A stretch of 64,000 nt of DNA from Comamonadaceae bacterium (lineage in GTDB: Bacteria > Pseudomonadota > Gammaproteobacteria > Burkholderiales > Burkholderiaceae_C), in the NCBI GenBank assembly GCA_027490925.1, contig JAIXXF010000023.1, positions 1-64,000 of the forward strand. Direction: 5' to 3'. Shown here one piece after another: positions 15,998 to 25,579 of this stretch. Positions within the stretch are counted from its first letter, which is position 1; the number at the start of each line of letters is the position of its first letter. Below the pieces are notes generated by a model. That model did no database searches. It was not told the origin of the DNA and saw nothing but the letters and a program-made list of their open reading frames with translations. The translations under genes were made by a program, and so were the position numbers.

Positions 15998-18064
15998 TCA
16001 GGTCCAGCCGAGCGCGACCAGTGCAAGGTCGATCAGTTTGATGCCGATGAAGGGCACGACGACACCGCCTAGGCCATAGATGGCCAGGTTGCGCCGCAGC
16101 AGTGCGGCCGCTCCGACCGCGCGGTAGGGCACACCCTTGAGCGCCAGCGGAATCAGGAAAACGATGATGAGGGCGTTGAACACCACCGCTGACAGGATGG
16201 CTGAGTTCGGACTGGCCAGGCCCATCAAATTGAGCGCCGCCAACTGAGGGTAGGTGCCCACAAACGCGGCCGGCACGATGGCGAAGTATTTGGCGAGGTC
16301 GTTGGCGATGCTGAAGGTGGTCAGTGACCCTCGTGTCATCAGCATCTGCTTGCCGGTCTCTACGATCTCGATCAACTTGGTGGGGTTGCTGTCGAGGTCG
16401 ACCATATTGCCCGCCTCCTTGGCAGCCTGGGTGCCGGTGTTCATAGCCACCGCCACGTCGGCCTGTGCCAGCGCCGGGGCGTCGTTGGTGCCGTCGCCGG
16501 CCATCGCCACCAGCCGGCCGGCGGCCTGGTGCTCGCGGATCAGCGCCAGCTTGGCTTCGGGCGTGGCCTCGGCCAAGAAGTCATCCACACCGGCTTCGGC
16601 TGCGATGGCTGCAGCCGTGAGGCGGTTGTCGCCCGTGACCATCACCGTCCTGATGCCCATGCGGCGCAATTCGGCAAAGCGCTCTTTGATGCCGCCTTTG
16701 ACGATGTCCTTCAGTTCCACTACTCCAAGCACGTGCGTGCCTTCGGCCACCACCAGCGGCGTGCTACCTCGGCGTGCGGTGTCGTCGACTACCGTCTGCA
16801 GCGCTGCGGGGAAGCTGCCGCCCAGGGCTTCGACATACCGCCGTATCGCATCGGCTGCCCCCTTTCGCAGCACGCGGCCGTCTGCCAGGTCTACCCCGCT
16901 CATACGGGTCTGTGCGGTGAAATGCACGAACTGCGCCCCCAGCGCCGCCACATCGCGCTCGCGCAACTGGAAACGCTGTTTAGCCAGCACCACGATGCTG
17001 CGGCCTTCGGGTGTTTCGTCGGCCAGCGAGGCCAGCTGGGCCGCATCAGCCAGATCGGCCTCCTTGAGGCCTGGTGCGGGAAGAAAGTCGCTGGCCTGCC
17101 GATTGCCCAGCGTGATGGTGCCGGTCTTATCGAGCAGCAGTACGTCCACATCGCCGGCCGCTTCCACCGCGCGGCCCGAGGTGGCGATCACGTTGGCCTG
17201 CATCATGCGGCTCATGCCGGCCACTCCGATAGCGCTGAGCAGTCCGGCAATGGTGGTGGGGATCAGGCAGACCAGCAGTGCGACCAGCACCACAAGGCTC
17301 ACAGGCTCAGCCGTGCCTGTTGCTTTCGCGCCGAAGGTCGAGAAGGGCAGCAGCGTCACCACCACAACGAGGAACACGATGGTCAGTGCTACCAGTAGGA
17401 TGGTCAGCGCGATCTCGTTGGGTGTCTTTTGTCGCTTGGCGTTTTCCACCATGGCGATCATGCGGTCTACGAAGGTCTCACCAGGGTTGACGCTGATACG
17501 CGCCACGATCCAGTCGGACAGCACACGGGTACCGCCAGTGACTGCGCTGAAGTCGCCTCCGGCCTCGCGGATCACCGGTGCCGATTCACCGGTGATAGCA
17601 CTTTCATCCACCGATGCCACGCCATGGATCACCTCACCGTCAGCAGGTACGGTATCACCGGCTTCGATCAGCACCACATCACCCTTGCGCAGCAGTTCCG
17701 CCTCCAGCGGCCGCCAGGTCATGCGCTTGCGCGGCGTCGCACGGTCGTAACTGCCATCGAGCTTTTTCGACCAGGTTTTCTTCTTGAGACCTCGCAGCGA
17801 CGCGGCCTGCGCTTTGCTGCGCCCCTCCGCCAGCGCCTCGGCAAAGTTGGCGAACAGCACCGTGAACCACAGCCAGATGGCCACGGCCGTGGTGAAGGCC
17901 GTCGGCTCGGCCAGGGCCAGTGCGGTGGTGAAGGCGCTGCCCACATAGACCACGAACATCACCGGGTTGCGCCATTGCACACGCGGATCCAGTTTTCGGA
18001 AGGCGCCCATCAGCGCTGGCTGCGCCAGCGCGGGGTCGAATAAAGTTAAAGTCTGGCGCTTCAT
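15998..18064 (-). CDS. kdpB: Potassium-transporting ATPase subunit B (P-type ATPase)
   Basis: Catalytic P-type ATPase subunit that hydrolyses ATP to drive potassium import. With start ATG 18064 it has 688 residues. The phosphorylation site DKTGT is in [13 protein letters not shown], the actuator loop TGES is in AITGESAPV, and the hinge [11 protein letters not shown] is near the C terminus; all are intact. It starts one base after the kdpA stop, and kdpC follows after 16 bases. Full length and conserved motifs argue for a working pump. Confidence 0.98.
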   Translation of the reverse strand: MKRQTLTLFDPALAQPALMGAFRKLDPRVQWRNPVMFVVYVGSAFTTALALAEPTAFTTAVAIWLWFTVLFANFAEALAEGRSKAQAASLRGLKKKTWSKKLDGSYDRATPRKRMTWRPLEAELLRKGDVVLIEAGDTVPADGEVIHGVASVDESAITGESAPVIREAGGDFSAVTGGTRVLSDWIVARISVNPGETFVDRMIAMVENAKRQKTPNEIALTILLVALTIVFLVVVVTLLPFSTFGAKATGTAEPVSLVVLVALLVCLIPTTIAGLLSAIGVAGMSRMMQANVIATSGRAVEAAGDVDVLLLDKTGTITLGNRQASDFLPAPGLKEADLADAAQLASLADETPEGRSIVVLAKQRFQLRERDVAALGAQFVHFTAQTRMSGVDLADGRVLRKGAADAIRRYVEALGGSFPAALQTVVDDTARRGSTPLVVAEGTHVLGVVELKDIVKGGIKERFAELRRMGIRTVMVTGDNRLTAAAIAAEAGVDDFLAEATPEAKLALIREHQAAGRLVAMAGDGTNDAPALAQADVAVAMNTGTQAAKEAGNMVDLDSNPTKLIEIVETGKQMLMTRGSLTTFSIANDLAKYFAIVPAAFVGTYPQLAALNLMGLASPNSAILSAVVFNALIIVFLIPLALKGVPYRAVGAAALLRRNLAIYGLGGVVVPFIGIKLIDLALVALGWT

Positions 18065-18065
18065 G

Positions 18066-19772
18066 TCAGCGGCTCCACAGCATGAGGTGCTCGACAACCG
18101 GCCCCAGGGCCAGTGCCGGCACATAATTCAAAAGGCCCACCAGCAGCACCGTGCCGACCAGCAGTGCCACGAACAGCGGGCTGTGGGTGGGCAAGGTGCC
18201 CGGCGTGGCGGCCGCGCGTTTCTTGGTGGCCAGCGACCCGGCCATGGCCAGCACCGGCACGATGACGCCGAAACGGCCGAACCACATCGCCACGGCGAGC
18301 AGCACGTTGTAGAAAGGGGTGTTGGCCGACAGGCCTGCGAAGGCACTGCCGTTGTTATTGGCGGCCGAACTCAGCGCGTACAGGATCTCGCTGAAGCCGT
18401 GCGGGCCGGGGTTGAGAATGCCCGCACGCCCGGCCTCAGTGCTCACGGCCACGGCCGTGCCCAGCAGCACCAGCAGCGGCGTGACCAGGATGGCGATGGA
18501 CACCATCTTCATCTCGCGTGCCTCGATCTTCTTGCCCAGGTACTCGGGCGTGCGGCCGATCATCAGCCCCGCGATGAACACCGCCAGAATGGCAAACACC
18601 AGCATGCCGTACAGGCCCGCGCCTACGCCGCCGAACACCACCTCGCCCAACTGTATAAGCACCAGCGGAACCGCGCCACCCAAGGGCGTGAAGCTGTCGT
18701 GCATCGCATTCACCGCCCCGCAGCTGGCCGCCGTGGTGATGACCGCGAACAGGGTGGAGGCGTTGATGCCAAAGCGCGCTTCCTTGCCCTCCATGTTGCC
18801 GCCCGGTTGGGTGGCGCTGGCGGTCTGATCCACCCCGAGCGCGGTCAGTGCCGGGTTACCTTGCTGTTCGGCCAGGGCGGCGGGAATGGCGAACGCCACA
18901 AACAGCACCGTCATCGCGGCAAGCACCGCCCAGCCTTGGCGGCGGTCGTCCACCATGCGGCCGAAGACGAAACACAGCGCCGCCGGAATCACGAAAATGG
19001 CCAGCATCTGCAGCAGGTTACTGATGGCGTTGGGGTTCTCAAACGGATGGGCCGAGTTGGCATTGAAGAAGCCGCCGCCGTTGGTGCCCAGCACTTTGAT
19101 GGCCAGTTGGGATGCAACCGGCCCCATGGCGATGTCGGTCTTCGCACCTTCGAGGCCCACTGCGCTCACATAAGGGGAGAGGTTCTGCGCCACGCCCAGC
19201 CCGGCAAACGCCAATGCCAGTACCAGCGACAGCGGCAGCAAAACCCACAGCGTGACCCTCGTCAGGTCCACCCATACGTTGCCGATGGCCTGCGCACTGT
19301 GGCGCGCGAAGCCGCGCACCAGCGCGATCATCACCACGATGCCGGTGGCGGCCGACAGGAAGTTCTGCACCGTCAGGCCAAGCATCTGCGTGAGATAACT
19401 CATGGTGAACTCGCCGCCATAGCCTTGCCAGTTGGTGTTGGTCACAAAACTGATGGCAGTATTGAAGGCCGAGTCGGGCGTGACCGCACCGAAGCCCTGC
19501 GGGTTCCAGGGCAGACCGCCCTGCAGGCGCTGCAAGGCATAGACCGCCAGCACGCCCAGACCGTTGAAGACCAGCAGGCCCAGCGCATACCGCGCCCAAC
19601 CGCTTTCCTGCAGAGGGTCCACACCAGCGAGGCGCCACAGCGGCGCCTCCAGCTTGTGTCCGAGGCGGAAACGGCCCTCCATGACGGCGTCGATGGCACC
19701 GGCCAGGGGCCAGGCCAGCACCAGCAGCAGACCGAGAAAAACCGCGAGTTGAATCCAGGCGGCAGCGGTCAT
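18066..19772 (-). CDS. kdpA: Potassium-transporting ATPase subunit A (potassium channel subunit)
   Basis: The ion-selecting membrane subunit, related to potassium channels, with four pore-like repeats. It has 568 residues with about ten transmembrane helices. Recognisable family segments include [13 protein letters not shown] (first selectivity region), [19 protein letters not shown] and [13 protein letters not shown]. The ATG overlaps the kdpF stop (ATGA), which indicates translational coupling. The stop is one base ahead of kdpB. No damage is visible. Confidence 0.98.
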   Translation of the reverse strand: MTAAAWIQLAVFLGLLLVLAWPLAGAIDAVMEGRFRLGHKLEAPLWRLAGVDPLQESGWARYALGLLVFNGLGVLAVYALQRLQGGLPWNPQGFGAVTPDSAFNTAISFVTNTNWQGYGGEFTMSYLTQMLGLTVQNFLSAATGIVVMIALVRGFARHSAQAIGNVWVDLTRVTLWVLLPLSLVLALAFAGLGVAQNLSPYVSAVGLEGAKTDIAMGPVASQLAIKVLGTNGGGFFNANSAHPFENPNAISNLLQMLAIFVIPAALCFVFGRMVDDRRQGWAVLAAMTVLFVAFAIPAALAEQQGNPALTALGVDQTASATQPGGNMEGKEARFGINASTLFAVITTAASCGAVNAMHDSFTPLGGAVPLVLIQLGEVVFGGVGAGLYGMLVFAILAVFIAGLMIGRTPEYLGKKIEAREMKMVSIAILVTPLLVLLGTAVAVSTEAGRAGILNPGPHGFSEILYALSSAANNNGSAFAGLSANTPFYNVLLAVAMWFGRFGVIVPVLAMAGSLATKKRAAATPGTLPTHSPLFVALLVGTVLLVGLLNYVPALALGPVVEHLMLWSR

Positions 19773-19861
19773 GAGTAGTCCTCCGGCCGCAACAGCACAG
19801 CGATCAGATACAGGAACAAGCCGCCCGACAAGGTGACGGCGAGCAAGAGCCAGCCGTTCAT
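19769..19861 (-). CDS. kdpF: KdpF, small stabilising subunit
   Basis: A 30-residue single-span peptide, [20 protein letters not shown] followed by [10 protein letters not shown]. The ending LLRPEDY or LLKPERF is typical of KdpF, which stabilises the KdpABC complex in the inner membrane. The start overlaps the stop of an upstream 33-aa frame and the stop overlaps the kdpA start, each through ATGA. A longer in-frame start is only leader read-through. Confidence 0.92.
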   Translation of the reverse strand: MNGWLLLAVTLSGGLFLYLIAVLLRPEDYS

Positions 19862-19959
19862 GACTGGCTCTCCTTGGCGTGAAGCTGGGCGAAGCCCTGG
19901 ATCAGCGCAAAGATCATGAGCCAGAAAAGCCCCGAAAGGGCCAGGTAGATAAAGTCCAT
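19858..19959 (-). CDS. Putative 33-aa membrane peptide, first frame of the kdp operon
   Basis: ATG 19959 has GGAG seven bases upstream and begins [20 protein letters not shown], followed by [13 protein letters not shown]. It is one hydrophobic helix with a short polar tail. The TGA stop overlaps the kdpF ATG (ATGA), the same coupling seen at kdpF-kdpA, so it is very probably translated. It is too short for usual gene callers. Possible roles are a second KdpF-like accessory subunit or a translational leader; neither is shown. I recall similar short frames ahead of kdpF in relatives but cannot verify. Confidence 0.65.
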   Translation of the reverse strand: MDFIYLALSGLFWLMIFALIQGFAQLHAKESQS

Positions 19960-19996
19960 GTGCTTCTCCAGTTGACACGGACCCATGCTAGGAATT

Positions 19997-20052
19997 GCCC
20001 CATTAAGCCTGTGCAAAGATTTATGGGGCGCACATCAAGAAATCATCAAGAA
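19997..20052 (-). promoter_or_regulatory. Candidate kdp control region
   Basis: A perfect 7-bp inverted repeat GCCCCAT / ATGGGGC (19997-20003 and 20023-20029) lies 38-70 bases upstream of the first kdp frame. Behind it is a direct repeat CATCAAGAA with an 11-bp period (20033-20052), i.e. one helical turn. Both could bind KdpE or RNA polymerase; no clear -35/-10 pair was found. Confidence 0.4.
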
Positions 20053-20532
20053 TCGGTGTGACTGCGACGTCCACCCATCTTCAGCAGCACAGGGTTTCGG
20101 GAAAGCATTGATCCACCCAAATATGGGAAATCTATTTTTTTGAACGCCCGGATTCTTAAGCTCAGTGAGCCACGCCTTGAGATTCTGGATTTCGCTGTCT
20201 TTCGCCGACTGACCCCATTCACCAAGGGCTGCCCGTTTTATTCGCTGCCTGACGGGCCAGGAACTTGTCCACGAGCCGAGGCCATATGACCTCGAGCTCC
20301 CAGCCAATTCACTGTCGATTCCCGCGCAATCTCGACATCCACTTCCATCGGATCGAATCCCGGTCGTTTCGCATGACGCCGATCGCGAATTTTTATGGTT
20401 GTCAAGCCCGCGCCCGTGTGACCGCATGCGTGGGCGCACACCCTGAGGCACGGTCGCTAGGCCGCTGGCCTGACAGCGGAGGCACTTGAATGCAGCGCGT
20501 GCAGCTCGACAGAGCGGAATATTCACGGTGTC
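20053..20532. other. Stretch without a recognisable gene
   Basis: Between the kdp control region and the DUF2946 gene. An open minus-strand frame crosses it but has no ribosome site, no family resemblance and unusual composition. It may be a decayed gene; nothing can be assigned. Confidence 0.5.
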
Positions 20533-20538
20533 TATAAT
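20533..20538 (+). promoter_or_regulatory. Consensus -10 (TATAAT) directly ahead of the DUF2946 gene
   Basis: TATAAT ends six bases before the ATG at 20545, so transcription would begin at or next to the start codon. No matching -35 is obvious. Confidence 0.4.
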
Positions 20539-20544
20539 TTTTGG

Positions 20545-20958
20545 ATGTACCCAGTGTCTCGTCGCAACCGCCATATCACTTGGTTTGCCACGATATTGCT
20601 GGTGTTGAATGCGCTGCTTCCGACGGCAGCGCTGGCAAACATGGACCGCCAGCAGGCGGTACTTTGGCACCAGATCTGCACGGCCACTGGCACGGTGTTC
20701 GTGGCAACAGACCCCGAACAGGCTGCTGCCACAGTGCTGGCAGACGCGCCCGATTCAGACCCTCCCCACGCCGTCGGTTCAACCAAAAAATGTGCAGTTT
20801 GCTGGCTCCACGGGGGCTTGGCGATGGTGCTGCCGCAGGACGCCACGACGTTTTTTCCTCCTGCCAAGACCCACCGGACCACGACGTTTCTGAACAGCTT
20901 CGCTGAGCCTGTCGCTTGGTCCACGGCCCAGCCACGCGCACCACCCGAGCTCGACTGA
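20545..20958 (+). CDS. DUF2946-type exported protein
   Basis: A 137-residue protein with a signal peptide (hydrophobic core about residues 12-29, ending ALA-NM). The mature part contains CAVCWLHGG near residue 83-91, the Cys-x2-Cys plus His pattern of DUF2946 proteins, and a Cys at about 45. As I recall, DUF2946 genes commonly sit beside TonB-dependent metal receptors, sometimes copper receptors; the receptor gene follows here on the same strand. Function is unknown; metal or heme binding in the periplasm is a reasonable guess. A consensus -10 almost touches its ATG. Confidence 0.7.
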   Translation: MYPVSRRNRHITWFATILLVLNALLPTAALANMDRQQAVLWHQICTATGTVFVATDPEQAAATVLADAPDSDPPHAVGSTKKCAVCWLHGGLAMVLPQDATTFFPPAKTHRTTTFLNSFAEPVAWSTAQPRAPPELD

Positions 20959-21160
20959 CCCCATCCCCGGGGTATTTCACTTCCCACGCCAACCTTGTGG
21001 ATCTTTTGCCCGCGCCTTGAATGCCGGGCATACGGCCCTGGGTTCCGCCTGTCGACCGCGACGCTGCGGCCGTTAGGCATTGGTGTGGCGATTTCCCCCA
21101 CGTATGTCGTGTTTTCGATCCGCACCGCATCGGCGGGCAAACATCCATCTTGTGAAGAAA

Positions 21161-23284
21161 ATGAAACTGAATCCGCTGACCCCATTGGCCACCGCTGTGT
21201 TGCTGCTCTCACAGTCTGCTGCGTTGGCTCAAAACACTGAAAATGACACCCTCAAAACCGTCACTATCAAGGCGGACAAGGAGGAGGCATACACCCCAAA
21301 GGACACCAGCGCTGGCACACGCACGGACACGCCCCTGGCGAATGTCCCACAGTCGGTGATCGTTGTACCAAAAAGTCTCTTGGAAGATCAGGACAGCAAA
21401 ACTGTTTCTGACGCACTCCGCAACGTGAGCAATGTCAACGCGATTGATCCGCGCGACACCAACAACGTCAGCTTCAAGGTACGTGGCTTCAATGCTGCTA
21501 CCGTGGTGGACGGGGTTTCCGCACCCGGCTATTTCTCCAATGCTGAAAGCGTGGTCAACATCCAGCGCATTGACGTGGTGAAGGGCCCGTCGGGTGGTTT
21601 GTTCGGCAGTGGCCAGTCGGGCGGCTCTTACGCCTCAGCGGGTGGGACAGTGGCCATCACCACCTTGTCCCCAGAATCCACCCCCTCACGCCAGATCGGG
21701 CTGAGGGTCGGCACTTTCGGCGAGCGTGGTGCATCGTTCGACCTCAATCAGCCAATCAATAGCAATTGGGCCGTACGTTTGGTGGGCGATGTGTCGCGCA
21801 ACGAGAGCGAAAGCGATGGCATTTTCTTCAAACGAACCGCCCTGTTCCCCAGCATTTCATGGACACCCAGCAGCGACACCAAAGTCGTGCTCAAGCTGCG
21901 TTACCAAGAAAACACCACGCCCGACTACTCTGGTTTGCCGACAAAGGGAACGCTGGACACCAGCGCTTTCCGCCTGCCCCGCAGTTTGAACATCACCGCC
22001 ACGGGGCTTCCCGACACCGTGCAAAAGTCGAACGGCGCGAACATTCGTTGGGATCAGCGCCTCGATGACACGTGGAGCTTCCAATTGCTGGCCGCTCGCA
22101 ATACGGCTTCCATTGATCAACGTGGCGCTTTCGTTTCACCTTTTGGCATCGCGCCCATCACTGGTAGCACGGTCAGCATTGCAGGTGTTCGATTGTTCGA
22201 CGACTTCGGCACCACCACTTTGTCGCCCAGCCTGACGGCCAAGTTCGCCACAGGCGCCGCTAGACACACTGTCAATCTGGGCGTCGACTACGAAAAAACG
22301 ACCGACGACGCGTTCCTGGCGTTTTCCAACGGCTTTGGCGGCAGCTTGGGCATGGTCGACTTGTTGGCCCCCCGCTTTCCGGCTTGGGTCGAAGCGCCCA
22401 CGCCGTCGCTGGCTGAAAACCAACAGAATGTCTACAAGTCCACGGTGCTGTACCTGCAAGATCAACTTGACATTGGCTCGTGGCACTTGCTGGGCAGCGT
22501 AAGACACACCCGAATTGATGTGAACGATATCAACCCGGCGTTTGCTTACAACAACATATCCAGCAACACCAAGACAACCCCACGTGTGGGTGCTGTCTAC
22601 GACATCACGCCGCAGGTGTCTTTGTTTGCGGGCCATAGCCAGGCGATCAAGGTGCCATTGTTTGGCTACTACCTCACTCCTCCGAAGCCAGAGGAGTTCA
22701 GGCAGACCGAAGTGGGTCTCCGCCTCAATGGTCTCCAGGGTGTGTCAGCGACCTTGGCCTTGTTTGACTTGGTGCGACGCAACGCTACCATCACCGACCC
22801 CGCAACCTTTGCCGCATTCCAGACGGGTAAGCAGCGCTCCAAAGGTGTGGATGTCGATGTGCGCTGGCAAGCCACGCCGTCTCTGGTGTGGCTTGCTGCA
22901 TTCACCCGTCAATCGGCGAAGATCACAGAAGATGCCTTTGCCACCAACTTGGTCGGCAAGCAACTTTTTAACGTCCCGGAGCAGCAGATCCGTTTGGCCG
23001 CGCGCTATGACATCCGCCAGGGGGATTGGGCGGGCTGGGGCGCTGGCCTTGGCCTGACACGTCACAGCCAGCTGCCCGGTAATGCCGCAAACGCCTTCTT
23101 TACACCGGCAGCCACTGTGTTTGATGGCCAGGTGTCCTACCGCACCAAAGACGCGCGCTACGCACTTTCAATCGGTAACCTAACCGACAAGAAATACTTC
23201 ATCCCCGCGGCTTACTTCAGCGGTGGACAGGTGATCCCGGCGTTACCGCGCACGGTGTCGGCATCGGCCCAGTTCAACTTCTGA
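21161..23284 (+). CDS. TonB-dependent siderophore-type outer membrane receptor
   Basis: Energised outer-membrane transporter for a metal chelate. ATG 21161 starts a signal peptide (MKLNPLTPLATAVLLLSQSA, cleavage after ALA near residue 23). The mature protein has a TonB-box-like stretch (KTVTIKA), a plug domain from about 55 (TPLANVPQSVIVVPKSLLED to RIDVVKGPSGGLFGSGQSGG), then a beta-barrel ending in NF with terminal Phe. The length of 707 residues is normal for FhuA/FecA-like receptors. Its substrate is not readable from sequence. A GC-rich inverted repeat at 23294-23315 follows the stop. Confidence 0.93.
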   Translation: MKLNPLTPLATAVLLLSQSAALAQNTENDTLKTVTIKADKEEAYTPKDTSAGTRTDTPLANVPQSVIVVPKSLLEDQDSKTVSDALRNVSNVNAIDPRDTNNVSFKVRGFNAATVVDGVSAPGYFSNAESVVNIQRIDVVKGPSGGLFGSGQSGGSYASAGGTVAITTLSPESTPSRQIGLRVGTFGERGASFDLNQPINSNWAVRLVGDVSRNESESDGIFFKRTALFPSISWTPSSDTKVVLKLRYQENTTPDYSGLPTKGTLDTSAFRLPRSLNITATGLPDTVQKSNGANIRWDQRLDDTWSFQLLAARNTASIDQRGAFVSPFGIAPITGSTVSIAGVRLFDDFGTTTLSPSLTAKFATGAARHTVNLGVDYEKTTDDAFLAFSNGFGGSLGMVDLLAPRFPAWVEAPTPSLAENQQNVYKSTVLYLQDQLDIGSWHLLGSVRHTRIDVNDINPAFAYNNISSNTKTTPRVGAVYDITPQVSLFAGHSQAIKVPLFGYYLTPPKPEEFRQTEVGLRLNGLQGVSATLALFDLVRRNATITDPATFAAFQTGKQRSKGVDVDVRWQATPSLVWLAAFTRQSAKITEDAFATNLVGKQLFNVPEQQIRLAARYDIRQGDWAGWGAGLGLTRHSQLPGNAANAFFTPAATVFDGQVSYRTKDARYALSIGNLTDKKYFIPAAYFSGGQVIPALPRTVSASAQFNF

Positions 23285-23337
23285 TCTTGAATCATGGGCG
23301 GGCCACTGGCTCGCCCGCATCAACTTAGGGAGCGCAT

Positions 23338-24213
23338 ATGCAACGCCGTCATTTCACTCGAGGTATCGCCTGGCTGGCCGCGATGACATCCACTGCTTCT
23401 GGCCACACACAAACGGCTACGCGAGCGACAGAGCCCACCAAGGAAAGTGCGGACGCCCACCATTTAGAAACGCTGCGCCGCTACGACAGTCTCACTGGAG
23501 GAGACAAAGTGGTCATCGGAATGTTGGTCTACCCCGGCATGTTTCTACAAGACCTCGTGGGTCCCCTCACAGTTTTCGAATCCATGATGAACAAGGAGAT
23601 CCACCTGCTCTGGAAGGACACCGAACCAGTTGGAAACGAAGAGGGGCAGCCCAAAGCGCTGATTCCTGTCAAGCCAACGACCCGCTTTCAAGATTGCCCA
23701 GAGCGGCTAGACGTGCTCTTTGTGCCTGGTGGTGTCCCAGGCACTTTGACCATGATGGAGGATCCAGAAGTACTTGCCTTCTTAGCCAAATACGGATCGA
23801 CCGCACGCTATGTGACCAGCGTCTGTACCGGTTCTCTGATTTTGGGCGCTGCAGGTTTGCTCAAGGGCTACCGTGCAACCAGTTACTGGGCCACGGTGAA
23901 TCTGCTCAAAGAGTTGGGCGCCACGCCTTCGCGTCGGCGCGTGGTGGTGGACCGCAACCGGATCACGGGTGGCGGTGTGACCGCTGGGATTGATTTTGGT
24001 CTGCACCTTGTTGCTTTGCTTCGCAGTCCGGCGTACGCCAAAGCGGTGCAGTTGTATTTGGAGTACGACCCGGCTCCTCCATTCAATGCCGGAAACCCAA
24101 AAACCGCCCCCAAACTGGCGGTTGACTTCCTGACAGAGATGTATGCGGGTATGGTGGATGCGACACGGGCCATCGCACAGCGGGCATGGGTTCGTCTCAA
24201 TACAAAGGGATAA
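23338..24213 (+). CDS. Exported DJ-1/PfpI family protein, isonitrile hydratase-like
   Basis: A 291-residue DJ-1/PfpI superfamily enzyme. It resembles Pseudomonas isonitrile hydratase InhA: an Asp in QDLVGPLTVFE (D72) and the nucleophile C163-T164 in SVCTGS, then GLLKGYRATSYWA. The N terminus, with RRHFTRG and a weak hydrophobic stretch, looks like a Tat-type or lipoprotein-less export signal; InhA itself is cytoplasmic. TAGGGAG precedes ATG 23338. It follows the TonB receptor by 53 bases and probably belongs to the same unit. The reaction is inferred from family, not shown. Confidence 0.75.
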   Translation: MQRRHFTRGIAWLAAMTSTASGHTQTATRATEPTKESADAHHLETLRRYDSLTGGDKVVIGMLVYPGMFLQDLVGPLTVFESMMNKEIHLLWKDTEPVGNEEGQPKALIPVKPTTRFQDCPERLDVLFVPGGVPGTLTMMEDPEVLAFLAKYGSTARYVTSVCTGSLILGAAGLLKGYRATSYWATVNLLKELGATPSRRRVVVDRNRITGGGVTAGIDFGLHLVALLRSPAYAKAVQLYLEYDPAPPFNAGNPKTAPKLAVDFLTEMYAGMVDATRAIAQRAWVRLNTKG

Positions 24214-24688
24214 GCCGACTGTGGCGACCATGTCCGTTATGGCTCATGATTAACCAGCGTTGAGACTGTGAGAGGCTGTAGATCAGGCCGAGCGGATGGC
24301 TACACAGGGATTGATAATCGCCCTCACCGTGGAAGGCCAAGGAGTCAGCGGAACCGGCTACCCTTAATAGATGTCCAAATTCTGAGGGTCAGTTCAAACC
24401 CGGGACGGTTCAAACTGCAGTCGATTACTTCATCGCATTCCGCCCCGTGCAGATCAAGTTCAACACTGGCAGCAACGGCGAGTTCGGCCTAGATAACGCG
24501 GGCGTTGGTCTTTACCGGTCCACTGGCGCCATGATCCCAGAAGCCATCCAGACCCAGGTGACCGATGCGTTCCCGAAATTGAGTAAAGACTTACTCTGGA
24601 GTCCAATCCCAAGCAAGCGGAGATTGGACGAGAAGAAGCGATTCAAGGAGGAGCGAATCATCGGCTTCCTGTCCGCTTCCTTCAGCTT
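24214..24688. other. Gene-poor scar with an IS3-family OrfA fragment
   Basis: No complete gene is visible. At 24633-24671 the plus strand encodes KKRFKEERIIGFL, the conserved start of IS407-type OrfA proteins (KKRFTEEQIIGFL), with an abrupt end after it. The rest matches nothing I recognise. Confidence 0.55.
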
Positions 24689-25522
24689 TCAGCGAACTAA
24701 AGATTCCTCCCTCTCCGAGTTGGCCCGGACCTCACCCCGCGGGTACACGCATCGAAAGCCGATGTAGACCGCGTAGAAGTCGGCTTCTTTCCAGGCGTCT
24801 ACCTCGGCCTGCATTTGGGCGGGGCCGTACCACCAGGAGCCGCCCAGGGTGCGGCGTTCGGTACCACGGGCGTCGGCGGCCCATTCCCACACGTTGCCAC
24901 CCATGTCGTAAAGCCCATTGACGCCGGGGCGGGTGGCGCCTGCGGGGGCGGCGCGGGGCCAGGGGTCGGGGTCGCTGGTGTTGGCGCCTTCGGGGGTGTG
25001 GCCGGTGGGCCAGCGGTAGCGCTGGCCGTGCACCCAACCGGCGGGGGGTGAGGCCCGCTGTTCGGTGTAGGCGGCGCTTTGCCACTCTTGCGCGGTGGGC
25101 AGGCGGCCCCCCGCCCAGGCGCAGAACGCGGCGGCCTCGGCGTGGGTGAGGTGCACGGCGGGCGATTGGGCGTGGCGTGCCGGGTCTGCCGGGGCCGGGC
25201 CGTTGGGCGAGCGCCAGGTCCAGCCGGGGCGGCGCTGCCAACCGGCCACGTACTCGAAGCCACCGCCTTCGCGTTCGGCGCGGGTGACGGTGCCCGTGGC
25301 GCGTGCGAACTCGGCAAAGCGCTGGATGGTGACTTCGGTCTGGTCAATGGCGAAGCGGTCCAATTCCACCCGCACATTGGTATTGGAATTGGTATTGGCG
25401 TTGGCGCTGGCCAGCGTGCAGACCAGGCCAAGGGCCAAGGCGCACAAAGCGGTGGCCGCTGCGCGGTGGCGGGGGTGGCGTGAACGCGATGCGCGGGTGG
25501 GGTGGGCTCGGAAACGGCTCAT
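24689..25522 (-). CDS. Exported SUMF1/formylglycine-generating-enzyme-like protein
   Basis: A 277-residue protein of the FGE-sulfatase (SUMF1) fold. ATG 25522 begins a basic N region and signal peptide (ALCALALGLVCTLASA); the mature part starts with an Asn/Thr-rich linker. Family signatures are DQTEVT, FCAWAGGRLPTAQEWQ, NGLYDMGGNVWEWAAD and the C-terminal GFRCV. The two active-site cysteines of true sulfatase-activating enzymes are not evident, and no sulfatase is nearby, so it is probably a non-FGE member of the fold, such as a ligand-binding or regulatory protein. It is convergent with IS debris. Confidence 0.85.
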   Translation of the reverse strand: MSRFRAHPTRASRSRHPRHRAAATALCALALGLVCTLASANANTNSNTNVRVELDRFAIDQTEVTIQRFAEFARATGTVTRAEREGGGFEYVAGWQRRPGWTWRSPNGPAPADPARHAQSPAVHLTHAEAAAFCAWAGGRLPTAQEWQSAAYTEQRASPPAGWVHGQRYRWPTGHTPEGANTSDPDPWPRAAPAGATRPGVNGLYDMGGNVWEWAADARGTERRTLGGSWWYGPAQMQAEVDAWKEADFYAVYIGFRCVYPRGEVRANSEREESLVR

Positions 25523-25579
25523 GACGGCAGGGTAGCGCGGCATTGGGGCCACTGCCTGGTGTGACTCAGATATCCATAC

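Noticed and set aside
17967-19778. 603-residue open frame on the plus strand
   Set aside because: Antisense to kdpA, Gln/His/Arg-rich shadow; kdpA motifs on the other strand are decisive.
20035-20670. Minus-strand 211-residue frame upstream of kdp
   Set aside because: No ribosome site, no recognisable family, and it runs antisense into the DUF2946 gene; kept only as an unassigned stretch.
20959-21160. Riboswitch (cobalamin-type) upstream of the TonB receptor
   Set aside because: None of the conserved cobalamin-box segments could be found in the 200-base leader.
10980-24671. Composite transposon carrying kdp and the receptor cluster
   Set aside because: The two IS fragments resemble different IS3 subgroups and no terminal repeats or target duplications are visible, so the idea is kept only as a weak possibility.
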